A DNA stretch of 64,000 nt from Zea mays (GCF_902167145.1 NC_050096.1:81154683-81218682); one strand, 5' to 3'. Counted from the stretch's first letter, positions 10,145 through 22,238 are shown. Notes: generated by a model not told the origin, from the sequence alone. Made by a program: numbers and translations.

Positions 10145-11762
10145 TGTCGGCGTTTCGAGACCGGGGGGTCCCTGGGCCGACGAGTGAAATGTCGCCGCGT
10201 GCCCCAGCCCAGATGGGTCGGCGCGAGGCCGAGCGCGAAGGGGGGAGAAAGGTGGCCGGAGACGGGCGTGAGAGAGGTGGAAATCCCGCGGCCTTCGTGT
10301 TCGTCCCGCGCCCAGGTCGGGTGTGCTTGCAGTAGGGGGATACAAGCGTCCACGCGGGAGAGGGAGCGAGCGGCCTCGCGCGAGCGCCTATCTCGTCCTC
10401 GTCCCCGCGCGGCCAACCCTCTGTAAGAGGGCCCTGGTCCTTCCTTTTATAGGCGTAAGGAGAGGATCCAGGTGTACAATGGGGGTGTAGCAGAGTGCTA
10501 ACGTGTCTAGCGGAGGAGAGCTAGCGCCCTAAGTACACGCCATCGTGGCGGCCGGAGAGGTTCTGGCACCCGGTTCGTGTGGTGTCGTGGCCATCGGAGA
10601 AGCGCTGGAGCCTGGAGGAAGGACAACTGTCGGAGCTGTCGAGTCCTTGCTGACGTCCTCTTGGTTCCGTAAGGGGGCTGAGAGCCGCTGTCGTCAGGGA
10701 GCGTGCGGGGCGCCATCATTGCCTATCTGGCGGAGCGAACGAGATGGGACGCCGGTCTTGTTCCCCGTAGCCTGAGTCAGCTTGGGGTAGGGTGATGATG
10801 GCGCCTCCTGTTGACGTGGCTGGTCCGCGCCCTAGGTTGGGCGATGTGGAGGCTCCTCCGAGGTCGAGGTCGAGTCTGTCTTCCGTGGCCGAGGTCGAGT
10901 CCGAGCCCCTGGGTCGGGCGAGGCGGAGACCGTCAACTGAGGCCAGGGCTGAGTCCGAGCCCTGGGGTCGGGCGGAGCGGTGTTCGCCGTCTTCCGGGGC
11001 TTAGCCCGAGTCCGAGCCCTGGGTCGGGCGGAACGGAGTTCGCCGTCTTCCGGGGCTTAGCCCGAGTCCGAGCCCTGGGTCGGGCGGAGCGGAGTTCGCC
11101 GTCTTCCGGGGCTGAGCCCGAGTCCGAGCCCTGGGTCGGGCGGAGTGGAGTTCGCCGTCTTCCGGGGCTTAGCCCGAGTCCGAGCCTTGGGTCGGGCGGA
11201 GCGGAGTTCGTCGTCTTTCGGGGCTTAGCCCGAGTCCGAGCCCTAGGTCGGACGAAGCTGAGCTTCCTATGGTACCTGAGGCCGGGCCTGACTGCCTGTC
11301 AGCCTCACTCTGTCAAGTGGCACTGCAGTCGGTACGGCGCAGGCGGCGCTGTCCTTCTGTCAGGACGGTCAATGGAGCGGCGAAGTGACTGCGGTCACTT
11401 CGGCTCTGTCGACTGAAGGGCACGCGTCAGGATAAAGGTGTCAGGCTACCTTTGCATTAACTGCTCCTGCGATTTGTTTGGTTGGCACAGCGATTTGGTT
11501 AGGGTTGCTTCTTGGCGAAGATAGGGCCTCGGTCGAGCCGAAAATATGTTCGTCGCTGGAGGGGGCCTCGGGCGAGACGGAGATCCTCCGGGGTCGGCTG
11601 CCCTTGTCCGAGGCTAGGCTCGGGCGAGGCGTGATCGAGTCCCTTGAATGGACCGATCCCTGACTTAATCGCACCCATCAGGCCTTTGCAGCTTTATGCT
11701 GATGGGGGTTACCAGCTGAGAATTAGGAGACTTGAGGGTACCCCTAATTATGGTCCCCGACA
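10145..11762 (-). repeat. Element C 3' LTR, 1618 bp
   Basis: Starts TGTCGGCGTTTCGAGACC and ends GGTCCCCGACA on the plus strand, and pairs with 22239-23857. Minus-strand TATAAAAG lies at 10444-10451. The upstream (U3) part holds a five-copy tandem repeat listed separately. Confidence 0.93.
10983..11258. repeat. 56 bp tandem repeat in element C 3' LTR
   Basis: Five copies starting at 10983, 11039, 11095, 11151 and 11207, an exact 56 bp period. Each holds 'cttccggggcttagcccgag' followed by a segment ending in a CGGGCGGAGCGGAG-like phrase. The unit is not a multiple of three, so it is not a coding repeat. It lies upstream of the TATA box in transcription direction. Confidence 0.9.
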
Positions 11763-11777
11763 GTAGCCCCTGAGCCT
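11763..11777 (-). other. Element C polypurine tract candidate
   Basis: The minus strand reads AGGCTCAGGGGCTAC directly before the 3' LTR. It is similar to the sequence at the same place in element A. Confidence 0.55.
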
Positions 11778-12494
11778 CGAAGGGAGTGTTAGCACTCGCT
11801 TGGAGGCTTTCGTCGCACTTTTTTGCAAGGGGACCAGCCTTTCTCGGTTGCGTTTTGTTCCGGTGGGTGCGCGCGAGCGCACCCGCCGGGTGTAGCCCCC
11901 GAGGCCTCGGAGGAGTGGTTTGACTCCTCTGAGGTCTTAACGCCTCGCGCAATGCTTTGGCTGGTCTGGTCGTTCCCTCATGCGAGCTGGTCGTAGCCCG
12001 GGTGCACGGTCGGGTCCCAAGTTCTCGGGCTGGTATGTTGACGCTGTCAACGGTTTGGCCGGAGCCGGGTTTGCGAGAGCAGCCCCCGAGCCTCTGCACA
12101 GGGCGAGAGGATGGTCAGGGATAGACTCGACTTTTTTACATACGCCCCTGCGTCGCCTTTCCGCAAGGAGGAGGGGAAAACCGCCATGTTGCCCTCGGAG
12201 GGCGCCGAACATGGTGTCTCCGGTGAGCTGCTGGCGGGTAATCCGAGCGGACGTCCGTGCCCCATTCGCTAGGGGTCGGCTAGAGGCCCAGAGGCGCGCC
12301 CAAAAGTACCTGCGGGTGATCTGCCGGACCTGGTCCCCTATCGACGGGGTCCGAGGGCTCGATGCCTCCCTCTGGTGGGATTCCGTTACAAGATCGTTCC
12401 CGCTGGTCTCGGAAATGTCCTAGGGTACCTCGGGAGCGTAGCCCGAGCCTTGGTTATGTATCGAACGTACCCATGGTCATCCCTCGCTCTGTGT

Positions 12495-12710
12495 CTGAGG
12501 CGGCTGTGAACCCTTCGAGGGCCAGCCTTCGAACCCTTGATCAGTAGTGGGTGCGGAGCCCGAGTAGCCTGAGGCGGTCGTTGAACCCTTCCGAGGGGCC
12601 GGCCTTCGAACCTCTGACCAGTAGTGGGTGTAGAGCCCATGCGCTCTGAGGCGGCTGTTGAACCCTTCGAGGGGCCAGCCTTCGAACCTCTGATCAGTAG
12701 GGAGGCTCGG
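12495..12710. repeat. Tandem repeat, three copies of about 75 bp, in element C
   Basis: Copies begin with CTGAGGCGG at 12495, 12569 and 12646 (spacings 74 and 77 bp). Each continues with 'gaacccttcgagg...ggccagccttcgaacc' and 'gatcagtag'. They have small indels, so the array is somewhat aged. Confidence 0.85.
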
Positions 12711-13597
12711 AGCCTGGTTCCTTCACAGAGAAGGATCCTTTTCAGGGTATCCCCCTTTCCCGGTCCCTGTTGTAAGAGAGAGAAAGAGGAAAAAGGAAAA
12801 GGATACGAAATCGAATGACGTGGCGTACCTCTTTTGACGCGGTCGTTATGGTGAAGGCGAAGCGTCGCTTGCTTCTCCTGCCAGGGGCGCCGCTTGTCGC
12901 GCCGTGGAGTTAATGCGACGAGGCGAGCGGTTCGCGGGGCGGCCGTTGCGCGTGCGCGAGCCGTTCGAGGAACGGAACACGGGCGCGTCGTCTTCACGCC
13001 GTGAGGGAGGGTTCTCTCGCTGCCCCCGGATGGGACGTAAGCTTGGCTGACGACGTGACCGCTGCTCCTGCCCGCCTGCCACCGCCATTACTGCCGGCCC
13101 ATTTTTGGCCGCATTGCCCGTCGCGCCAGGCTGGCATTGCTGGGTCGTGCGTAGGGTTGCCTCGAGTCGCGGTACTGGTTCCGCAGTCGAGGAGGCGTGG
13201 CAGTGGCGCGGGTGGCGGTGCAGTTGCTCGCACGCAGCATCCGGCGCGCTGGTTGCATGACGCGTGGGCCTGGGCTTCCATGCTGGGCGCGCTGGAAGTC
13301 GGAGAGGTGCGCCCACTTGGCGCGGTTGCATGCCGCCTGCATGGCTGCCCGCCCTTTTGCCCGCTGGTCTGGGCAAAAGTGGAGGGACGCTTGTAACCGC
13401 TGGACGGTTGCATGCACCGCGCGCGGCGGTTTGGCTTCTTCCACCCTGGGCCGGCTTGCATGACGCGTGGGGCCCAGCCCCCGCGCCGTAGTGGGAGGAC
13501 CTTGGAGCGTGCTGGAGAAGACTCAGCCCGTGACGGCTGGGGACACAAGTAGGGAGAGTCGCCTTTAAAAGGAGGGTGACCCCCTTGAAAGGCGACC

Positions 13598-13948
13598 ATG
13601 TCTTCGCGCTCCCTTATGCGTCGTGTCTTTCCACCTTCCGAGCCCCCGGATGGGGGATGCCCGCAGTCCTTCCGCCTTGTCATTGGGGGAACGCAACTCC
13701 GTGGGAGTTGGTACCTTTCAGCCATCGTTCGGCTTCAAGGATTTTCATCATGCAGCCCGGCTGCACCCCTCCGCCGGTGGTCACCCAAGACGATGACCTC
13801 CAGTCTGATGGCGGGGGAAAGCAAGCCGGGCTGCGGCCTCTGCCCCTCCCTCAGCCTCAAGGATTTTCATCACCAGGCCTGGGGAGGGGAGAGTGCCGAG
13901 TTGGGGTCGGCCCCTGCGTGGGCGGTGGCCCGCTCCTTCCCTCAGTGA
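13598..13948 (+). other. Small antisense open frame in element C (116 codons)
   Basis: Plus-strand ATG at 13598 (context GACCATGTC) opens a 116-residue frame beginning MSSRSLMRRVFPPSEPP. A TTTAAAAGG phrase lies about 30 bp upstream, like a TATA element. I do not recognise a domain; GC-rich composition makes chance frames common here. Its position matches that of the antisense gene in element A, but I see no shared motif. It may be noise. Confidence 0.25.
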
Positions 13949-14469
13949 TCTGGGGGAAGGGCGCTTGCTGTCCGTGGCGCTGGCAGCTGCCTCGTGCCTG
14001 GCTCTCGGACCCGAGTGGCTTCGGAGCCGCTCTCGGCGCTGGCTTCCGCCACGGCAGCTGGAAGAGGTTCTTCCGCCGACGAGATAGCCGGGGCCGCCCA
14101 CGGACCGACCTCCAACTCTACGGCCTTCTGCCCGTCCTTGCCTCACGAGTTTGGGCACGGGCGGGGGCCTCCTGGCAGCAGCATCCGCCCTGAGGTCATC
14201 GCTGCTGCTGTTCGGCCCCCAGGAGCAGAAGTCGTCGTCGTCGCCGCTGCTGGAGCGGGTGACGGCGTGCCGTTCGTCGGTCTTCTGTTGCTCCGCAGGC
14301 CCCCCCATTGAGTGGGGTTGTTCGTACCTGCGGAGGTGGAACCGGAGTTCCGTTTGTAATGACACTTTGAATGCCAGTGTTTTTGTTCATTGTGGTTGTC
14401 GAGGCCTGAACATGTATGTATTTTTTACTCATTTTCGAGCGCTAAGACTCGCCTGTTGGTTGTCTGAAC

Positions 14470-15432
14470 CGCTTCACCAAGCGTGAGTCACCCCGTGCAA
14501 AGGTGACGAGTGAGGTATCCATATCCCGGAGGCGTAGGAATCCCTCGGCTCGGTCGGCGTTGCTGTCCGAGACTTCCCTCGCTTAGTCAAAGGAACCCCT
14601 CGGCCGCTCTTCGATGAGCCGAGGCCAGGGGTAGCGGTGTCAGCATGGACAGAGGCAGAGTTGGCTCGAAAAAGAAGACTTGGTCGGCCGGAGCCTGGCC
14701 GGGTCGTCCGTTAGCGGGACCGACGCCGGAATTGATCTGCCGAGGCCTCGGGCCGGGCTGATGTCCTCGGAGGACAGCTGGCCGAGGCCTCGGGGTGACC
14801 AGCCGAGCCGACTGCTTGGGCCGGATTCTCGGAGAAGACCCTGGCGGCGATGGCCCGGGCGTGGTGATGACGTCGTCCTTCAGAGTGGAGATCCTCGGAC
14901 CGCATCGCCGTCCGAGGCTAGGTCGGACCTCGCCGAAGGTGTAGCCGACGCCGAGGGTGCTGCTGCTCCCTTCAACCGTCAAGATCCGAGCCTGCAGGAT
15001 CGGATTATCTTGTAGTGTGTGTTTTCTGCGGCCACCGAGGCCCAAACACACCCTCGCCGTGTTGTATAGTTGCGCTTCTTTTTCTCTTGTTTCGAGTATC
15101 TGGACTTTTTCGTCGGTAACAGAATTGTCTGTGCGAGCGAGAGTTGCTTTTCACGGAAGGTGATGAGTGAGGTATCTGTATCCCGGAGGCGTAGGAATCC
15201 CTCGGCTCGGTCGGCCTTGCCGCTTACGCGCGCTCTTGCCTGTCCATGGGGTTCTGTCACCGACGCAGTCGAGAAGGCCCGAAGAACCGCATCGGCAGAG
15301 GAGCTTTCAGACGAAGACTTGTTCGGTCTGCGGAATCACTTATCCGAGCGTGAGTTACTTATCGCAGAAGGTGATGAGTGAGGTATCCGTATTCCGGAGG
15401 CGTAGGAGTCCCTCGGCTCGGTCAGCCTTGGC
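14470..15432. repeat. Three dispersed ~90 bp repeats in element C
   Basis: Similar segments at about 14470-14560, 15130-15222 and 15340-15432. Each has 'gcgtgagt' or a variant, then 'aggtgatgagtgaggtat', then 'cccggaggcgtaggaatccc' and 'tcggctcggtc'. They are separated by unrelated DNA of about 570 and 120 bp. The purpose is unknown. Confidence 0.8.
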
Positions 15433-15660
15433 TGCTTACGTGTACTCCGTCGTTTTCAGGATCCACTTTCAAAGTAGTCGAAAAGCACGAAAGACATTCT
15501 GGCAGAAAGGATCTTTTTTTGAGGAAAAAATTCAACGCAGAGGGGGTTCCCCCCCTTTTAGCCCCCGAGGGAGGGTCGAGCTTTGCCGAGGCAAGGCTGA
15601 CCCTTCCTTGACGACTAAACTTTGCGTGGGAGCGAGGTATATGAACAACTTGAAAACATC

Positions 15661-16476
15661 TTAAGGGTAGAAGAGACGTAGCTGTTGGATGTTCCAAGCG
15701 TTGTTGTAGACCTCGCCTTGGCTGTTGGCCAGCTTGTACGTTCCGGGCTTCAGAACTTTGGCGATGACGAACGGCCCTTCCCAGGGAGGCGTGAGCTTGT
15801 GTCGCCCTCGGGCGTCTTGTCGCAGCCGAAGCACCAGGTCGCCCGCCTGGAGGTCTCGGGACCAGACCCCTCGGGCGTGGTAGCGTCGCAGGGACTGCTG
15901 GTACCGCGCCGAGTGTAGCAAGGCCATGTCCCGAGCCTCTTCCAGCAGGTCCAGCGAGTCTTCTCGATTAGCCTGGTTGCTTTGGTTAGCATAGGCCCTC
16001 GTCCTTGGGGAACCGTATTCTAAGTCTGTGGGCAGGATGGCCTCGGCCCCATAGACTAGAAAGAACGGCGTGAAGCCCGTGGCCCGGCTCGGCGTTGTCC
16101 TCAAGCTCCAGACCACCGAGGGGAGTTCCTTCATCCATCGCTTGCCGAACTTGTTGAGGTCGTTGTAGATCCGAGGCTTGAGTCCTTGTAGAATCATGTC
16201 GTTGGCACGCTCTACTTGCCCATTCGTCATGGGGTGAGCCACGGCGGCCCAGTCCACCCGGATGTGGTGATCCTCGCAGAAGTCCAGGAACTTTCTGCCG
16301 GTGAACTGGGTGCCGTTGTCGATGACGATGGAGTTCAGGACCCCGAAACGATGGATGATGTTGGTGAAGAACGCCACCGCCTGCTCGGACCTGATGCTGT
16401 TTAGGGGTCGGACCTCGATCCACTTGGAGAATTTGTCGATGGCGACCAGCAGGTGCGCGTAGCCCCCGGGTGCCTT
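15661..16476 (-). pseudogene. Element C integrase core and C-terminus
   Basis: The minus-strand frame after an in-frame TAG at 16477-16479, which separates it from the integrase N-terminus. It has the second catalytic Asp (VIDNGTQFTG), the Glu (TNGQVERAND), the conserved SLRTTPSRATG and PFFLVYGAEA blocks, and a C-terminal AGDLVLR motif ending NIQQLRLFYP before the stop. It would insert cDNA as part of pol. Only the stop spoils this segment. Confidence 0.88.
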
Positions 16477-18930
16477 CTACAAGGGGCCGACGAGGTCCAG
16501 ACCCCACACAGCAAAAGGCCAGGTGATGGGTATGGTCTGCAGAGCCTGAGCAGGCAGGTGGGTCTGCCTTGCATAGAACTGACACCCTTCGCAGGTGCGG
16601 ACAATTCTAATGGCGTCGGCCACCGCCGTCGGCCAGTAGAAACCTTGCCGGAAAGCGTTTCCGACAAGGGCTCGAGGCGCTGCGTGATTGCCGCAAGCCC
16701 CCGAGTGTATCTCTCGTAGGAGTTCCTGACCTTCGGTGATGGAGATGCATCGCTGGAGGATGCCTGAGGGGCTCCGGTGGTAGAGCTCCTTCCCATCTCC
16801 CAGCAAGACGAACGACTTGGCGTGCCGTGCCAACCGCCGAGCTTCGGCTCGGTCGAGGGGGAGCTCTCCTCGGTGGAGATATTGCAGGTACGGGGTCTGC
16901 CAGTTTTGATTATGCGTGACCCCGCTTCGCTCCTCTTCGACGCGCAGTGCCTCACCCTCGGGGGCCGAGGGTACCTCGGGCTGAGCCGAGGACGCCTCGG
17001 ACTGAGCCGAGGGTACTTCGGGCTGGGCCGAGGGCGCCTCGGGCTTGGGCGTGTCGTCGATCTTGACGGAGGGCTGATGCATGTCTCGGGAGAAGACGTC
17101 CGGGGGAACCGTTGTTCGCCCCGAGGCTATCTTAGCCAGCTCGTCCGCAGTCTCGTTGTAGCGCCGGGCGATGCGGTTGAGCTCGAGCCCGTAGAACTTG
17201 TCTTCCAGGCGCCGAACCTCATCGCAGTAGGCCTCCATCTTCGGGTCGCGGCAGTGGGAATTCTTCATGACTTGGTCGATGACGAGCTGCGAGTCACCGC
17301 GAGCGTCGAGGCGTCGGACCCCTAGCTCGATGGCGATCCGCAACCCGTTGACCAGAGCCTCATACTCGGCCACATTGTTGGACGCCGGGAAATGGAGGCG
17401 TAGCACATAGCGTAGGTGCTTCCCGAGGGGCGAGATGAAGAGTAGGCCTGCGCCGGCTCCTGTCTTCATCAGCGACCCATCGAAGAACATGGTCCAGAGC
17501 TCCGGTTGGATCGGAGCTGTTGGGAGCTGGGTGTCGACCCATTCAGCCACGAAGTCCGCCAAGACCTGGGACTTGATGGCCTTCCGAGGGGCGAACGAGA
17601 TTGTTTCACCCATAATTTCCACCGCCCACTTTGCGATTCTACCCGAGGCCTCTCGGCACTGGATGATCTCCCCCAGGGGGAAGGATGACACCACATTTAC
17701 CGGATGAGACTCGAAGTAGTGTCGCAACTTCCGCCGCGTCAGGATCACCGCGTACAGCAGCTTCTGAACTTGTGGGTAGCGGGTTTTGGTCTCGGACAGT
17801 ACCTCGCTGATGAAGTAGACTGGCCTCTGGATGGGCAATGTGTGCCCCTCTTCTCGTCTCTCAACCACAATCGCGGCGCTAACCACCTGAGTGGTCGCGG
17901 CGACGTAGATCAAGAGGGCTTCTCCGGCAGCTGGGGGCACCAAGATAGGCGCATTCGTGAGGAGCGCCTTCAGGTTCCCGAGGGCTTCCTCGGCCTCAGG
18001 GGTCCAAGTGAAGCACTCGGCTTTCCTTAAGAGGCGGTACAGAGGCAGACCTCTTTCGCCGAGGCGTGAGATGAAGCGGCTTAGAGCCGCAAGACATCCC
18101 ATGACCCTCTGTACGCCCTTCAAGTCCTTGATGGGCCCCATGCTGGTGATGGCTACGATCTTCTCCGGGTTGGCTTCGATGCCCCGCTCGGAGACAATGA
18201 ACCCCAAGAGCATGCCTCGGGGTACCCCGAAGACACACTTTTCGGGATTGAGCTTCACACCTTTCGCCTTGAGACATCGGAATGTCACTTCAAGGTCGGA
18301 AAGGAGGTCGGAGGCTTTCCTCGTCTTGACTACGATTTCATCGACGTAGGCCTCGACCGTCTGGCCAATGAGTTCGCCGAACACATGGTTCATGCACCCC
18401 TGGTACGTCGCACCCGCATTCCTCAAGCCGAACGACATGGTGACATAGCAGTACATGCCAAAGGGCGTGATGAAAGAAGTCGCGAGCTGGTTGGACTCCT
18501 TCATCCTGATTTGGTGATACCCTGAGTAGGCATCGAGGAAAGACAGGGTTTCGCACCCAGCAGTGGAATCCACGATTTGATCGATGCGAGGCAGAGGGTA
18601 GGGAACCTTCGGACATGCTTTGTTTAGACCAGTGTAGTCTACACACATCCGCCATTTCCCTCCTTTCTTTCTCACAAGCACAGGGTTGGCAAGCCATTCG
18701 GGATGGAATACCTCTTTGATGAACCCTGCCGCCATTAGCTTGTGGATCTCCTCGCCTATGGCTCTGCGCTTTTCTTCGTCGAATCGGCACAGAGCCTGCT
18801 TGACGGGTCGGGCTCCGGCTCGGATATCCAGCGAGTGCTCGGCGACATCCCTCGGTATGCCGGGCATATCCGAGGGACTCCACGCGAAAACGTCGGCGTT
18901 TGCGCGGAGAAAGTCGACGAGCACTGCTTC
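16477..18930 (-). pseudogene. Element C reverse transcriptase, RNase H and integrase N-terminus
   Basis: A long open minus-strand frame of about 815 codons between two TAG stops (18931-18933 upstream, 16477-16479 downstream). In order: N-terminal RT with LRANADVFAWSPSDMPG, WRMCVDYTGLNKACP, SFLDAYSGYHQI, and an active site reading YVDEIVVK (18337-18348), where the usual second Asp is Glu. Then LGFIVSERGIEANPEK, a tether, an RNase H with MFFDGS and ARGDSQLV, a Ser/Ala/Pro/Glu-rich repeat segment around 16970-17045, and the integrase zinc region (CEGCQFYARQ) ending at GLDLVGPL. The first integrase Asp is present. The Glu substitution makes polymerase activity doubtful. Confidence 0.9.
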
Positions 18931-19930
18931 CTATTTGGGATCGAGCTCGGAGCCGATCCGAATCTGCTTGGAGGCGTCGCTGCTGGGGTCGAGGGGGACG
19001 GACTTAACCGTCTCCGCTGGCTCGAAGTTGCCGGTGTGACGCTTCACGTCTGGCACCTCCTTAGAGAGGCTCTCCAGGTCGGCGATGAGGGCCTCGGATT
19101 CGGTGAGGGCCTCGGCGTACTCCACACACTCGACATCGCATTCGAACGCGTGTCGGTACGTGGGGCCGACGGTGATGACCCCGTTGGGGCCCGGCATCTT
19201 GAGCTTGAGGTAGGTGTAGTTGGGGACGACCATGAACTTCGCGTAGCATGGCCTCCCCAGTACCGCGTGGTAGGTACCTCGGAACCCGACCACCTCGAAC
19301 GTAAGGGTCTCCCTTCGGAAGTTGGAGGGCGTTCCGAAGCAGAGGGGAAGGTCGAGTTGTCCGAGGGGCTGGACGCGCTTCCCGGGAATGATCTCGTGGA
19401 AAGGCGCAGCGCCTGCCCGGACCGAGGACAGATCGACATGCAGGAGCCCGAGGGTCCCGGCGTAGATGATGTTGAGGCTGCTGCCTCCGTCCATGAGGAC
19501 CTTGGTGAGCCTGACGTTGCCGATGAAGGGGTCGACAACGAGCGGGTATTTCCCCGGGCTCGGCACGTGGTCGGGGTGGTCGGCTTGGTCGAAGGTGATG
19601 GGCTTGTCGGACCAGTCTAGGTAGACTGGCGCCGCCACCTTCACCGAACAGACCTCCCGACGCTCTTGCTTGCGGTGCCGAGCCGAGGCGTTCGCCGCTT
19701 GCCCACCGTAGATCATGAAGCAGTCGCGGCCCTCGGGGAACTCTCCTGCCTGGTGATCTTCCTTCTTGTCGTCGTCGCGGGCCCTGCCACCCTCCGCGGG
19801 TGGCCCGACCCTGTGGGAGTGACGCCGAAGCATGACGCACTCCTCAAGGGTGTGCTTGACGGGCCCCTGGTGATAGGGGCACGGCTCCTTGAGCATCTTG
19901 TCGAAGAGGTTGGCACCTCCGAGGGGGTTT
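18931..19930 (-). pseudogene. Element C gag C-terminus and protease
   Basis: An open minus-strand frame ending at TAG 18931-18933. It holds a Cys/His segment (PCPYHQGPVKHTLEEC) at the gag end and a retroviral-type aspartic protease with VLMDGGSSLNIIY, where DGG replaces DSG or DTG as is usual in Tat elements. A conserved region with VLGRPCYAKFM follows. Protease would cut the gag-pol polyprotein. A frameshift near 19925 separates it from gag core. Confidence 0.82.
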
Positions 19931-20632
19931 CCGAGGGTTCTTGTACTCGGCGGCGGCGACAAGGTCCGCGTCGGCGGCGTCGCGTTTCGCTTGCGACTTC
20001 TTCTTGCCCTTCTTCTTGGCGCCGCGCTGAGTTGACGCCTCGGGGGCATCTTCCGGTGGGCGGCCCTGGGGCTGCTTGTCCTTCCGGAAGATAGCCTCAA
20101 CCGCCTCCTGGCCAGAGGCGAACTTGGTGGCGATGTCCATCAGCTCGCTTGCCCTGGTGGGGGTCTTGCGACCCAGCTTGCTCACCAGGTCGCGACAGGT
20201 GGTGCCGGCGAGGAACGCGCCGATGACACTTGAATCGGTGATGTTGGGCAGCTCTGTGCGCTGCTTTGAGAATCGCCGGATGTAGTCCCGGAGAGACTCA
20301 CCCGGCTGCTGCCGGCAGCTTCGGAGGTCCCAGGAGTTTCTAGGGCGCACGTACGTGCCCTGGAAATTGCCGGTGAAGGCCTGGACCAGGTCGTCCCAGT
20401 TGGAGATCTGCCCCGGAGGCAGGTGCTCCAACCAGGCGCGAGCGGTGTCAGAGAGGAACAGGGGGAGGTTGCGGATGATGAGGTTGTCATCGTCCATTCC
20501 ACCCAGTTGGCAGGCCATCCGGTAGTCTGCGAGCCACAGTTCTGGTCTCGTCTCCCCTGAGTACTTTGTGATAGTAGTCGGGGGTCGGAACCGGGTTGGG
20601 AACGGCGCCCGGCGTATGGCGCGGCTGAAAGC
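19844..20632 (-). pseudogene. Element C gag core (capsid-like)
   Basis: A minus-strand frame matching the plant Retrotrans_gag family: MDDDNLIIRNLPLFLSDTAR, ARAWLEHLPPGQI, WDDLVQAFTGNFQGTY, SLRDYIRRFSKQRTELPN and a Lys-rich tail (KKKGKKKSQAKRDA). It would form the particle shell. It is preceded by an in-frame TAG at 20633-20635 and loses register near 19925, so it is not a functional frame. Confidence 0.85.
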
Positions 20633-22178
20633 CTACGGACCGGGTGGTTCGGGCGAGGGACTCCGATCCTCCCCGCTGTCGTAGCGCCCCCCACGCCTGG
20701 GGTGGTAGCCTCGGCGCACCCTCTCGTCGAGGTGGGCCCGACGGTCGCGGTGATGGTGCTCGCTGCCGAGGCGTCCCGGGGCCGCAGGCACTGTGTTGCG
20801 CGTGCGCCCGGTGTGGACTGAGGCTTCCCGCATGAATCGGGAAGTCGCGGCGCGATGCTCTGAGGGGTACCCCTGCCTTCGGGAGGTGGAGCTTTCGGCC
20901 CGTCAGACCGCGGCTCCCTCCAGGAGATTCTTGAGCTCTCCCTGGATTTGCCGCCCCTTGGTGGTTGATGGCTCCGGCATCGCGCGGAGAAGCATTGCCG
21001 CTGCAGCCAGGTTCTGGCCGACCCCACGGGATGCGGGTGGCGGCCTCATCCTGGCATCGTCGGCGATGCGGTGCTGGAAGCCCTGGGTAGATGACGCATT
21101 TCCCCGGCCGGAGGTCGGCCCGCCCATTCCTGTCCGACGTCCCGGCGGATCGGCTCAAGTGCTCCTGCTCCCTCGTCAAGCCTGGCCGGCACCCCGCGGA
21201 TTTGCTCGAGCTGTGGGTCATGACCCCTGCTTGAACGGGGACCACTGCTAGCTCCCGTAGGATGTCAACGCGAGGCACAGGCCTAGGGAGATCACCGTTC
21301 TCCGGCATACCAAGATGGTTGCCTTCGGAGGGACCCCCTAGATCGACGTGGAAACATTCGCGACTCGGGCCGTAGTCCTCGTCGCCGAGGCTGCGGCTAC
21401 CATCGGAACAGTCGGAAAGGCAATAGTCGCATGCGGTCATGAAGTCCCGCATGGCACTGGGGTTACCAAGTCCGGAGAAATCCCAACAGAAGTCGGGCAC
21501 GTCGTCTTCCTCGGACCCAGAGGGCCCGTAGGTCGAGACGTCCGTCTGCCGGTCCCAAGGTGACCGCATACGAAACCCGAGAGGGTTTGGACTCGCCTCT
21601 ACAAGGGCGCCCGCCAAAGCGAAGTCGCTTGGCGGGTCGAGGCTGAATCCAAGGGGCGTGAGATGAGAATCGGTCGGTACCTCTTGGTCGACGGGCGGTG
21701 ATGAAGTCACGTCAGGGACTGACTGCACCGTCGTCTCTGGTACGAGGGTGACGCCCAGCAAGCCATTCGCGAGCGTGCTGGCGTCGTTCGTTTGCTTGGA
21801 ATCGGCGCGTTGCGGGGAGACGGCGCTTGTCTTCGTCTCAAACGCGAGGTCGATGCCCGGCGCACCCCCCGTTGAGGTGCCGGCGCTGTCGACTCGCTCG
21901 ACAGCCAACGAGGCGCTGCCTCCTGCTTGGCCTCGGTTGCCTCGCCTCCTCCTCCGTCGGCTGGGGAGAGGACGGAGTGAGCTCGAATGTTGTTCTTCCA
22001 CCACGCGGGGAAGACGTCGTCGATCCCGCCGCCGGCGGGCGGGCTGTCGGCCGCCATTGCTGCTGTCGCACGGCGGGGGAAGGAGTATCATGTCGTAGCT
22101 GCCGTCGAGGGACATGAACTCAAGACTCCCGAAACGGAGCACCGTCCCGGGCTGGAGAGGTTGCTGGAGACTGCCCAT
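20633..22178 (-). pseudogene. Element C gag N-terminal part, broken
   Basis: Most likely start is the ATG at 22176-22178, about 40 nt after the PBS; the open frame also runs back into the LTR, but without a reason to begin there. The N-terminal part is acidic, rich in Ser/Pro/Asp (for example PSGSEEDDVPDFCWDF). A frameshift near 21130 moves the reading to another register, which is interrupted by TGA near 20903 and TAG at 20633-20635 before gag core. The region 20633-20833 is Arg/His-rich. Confidence 0.65.
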
Positions 22179-22218
22179 CTGGAGCTTGACGGGAAGCTGT
22201 TCGTCAACACGCAGCAGG

Positions 22219-22236
22219 CCCCTACCTGGCGCGCCA
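22219..22236 (-). other. Element C primer binding site
   Basis: The minus strand reads TGGCGCGCCAGGTAGGGG, starting 2 nt after the 5' LTR. It fits the 3' end of a plant tRNA-Arg as I recall it. Element A has the same 18 nt. Confidence 0.8.
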
Positions 22237-22238
22237 AC

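Larger units (their letters stand above)
11778..15660. other. Element C long non-pol 3' internal region
   Basis: About 3.9 kb of GC-rich DNA between the 3' LTR and the end of integrase. Minus-strand frames are short and not recognisable. It holds a tandem repeat (12495-12710), three dispersed ~90 bp repeats (14470-14560, 15130-15222, 15340-15432) and a small plus-strand frame (13598-13948). Large Tat elements often carry such extra regions; in element A the same position holds a full antisense gene. Confidence 0.65.

Noticed and set aside
18742..19620. Long plus-strand open frame (292 codons) opposite the pol of element C
   Set aside because: It lies antisense over conserved protease and RT coding sequence with high GC, where the opposite strand is open by chance. 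No domain is visible.
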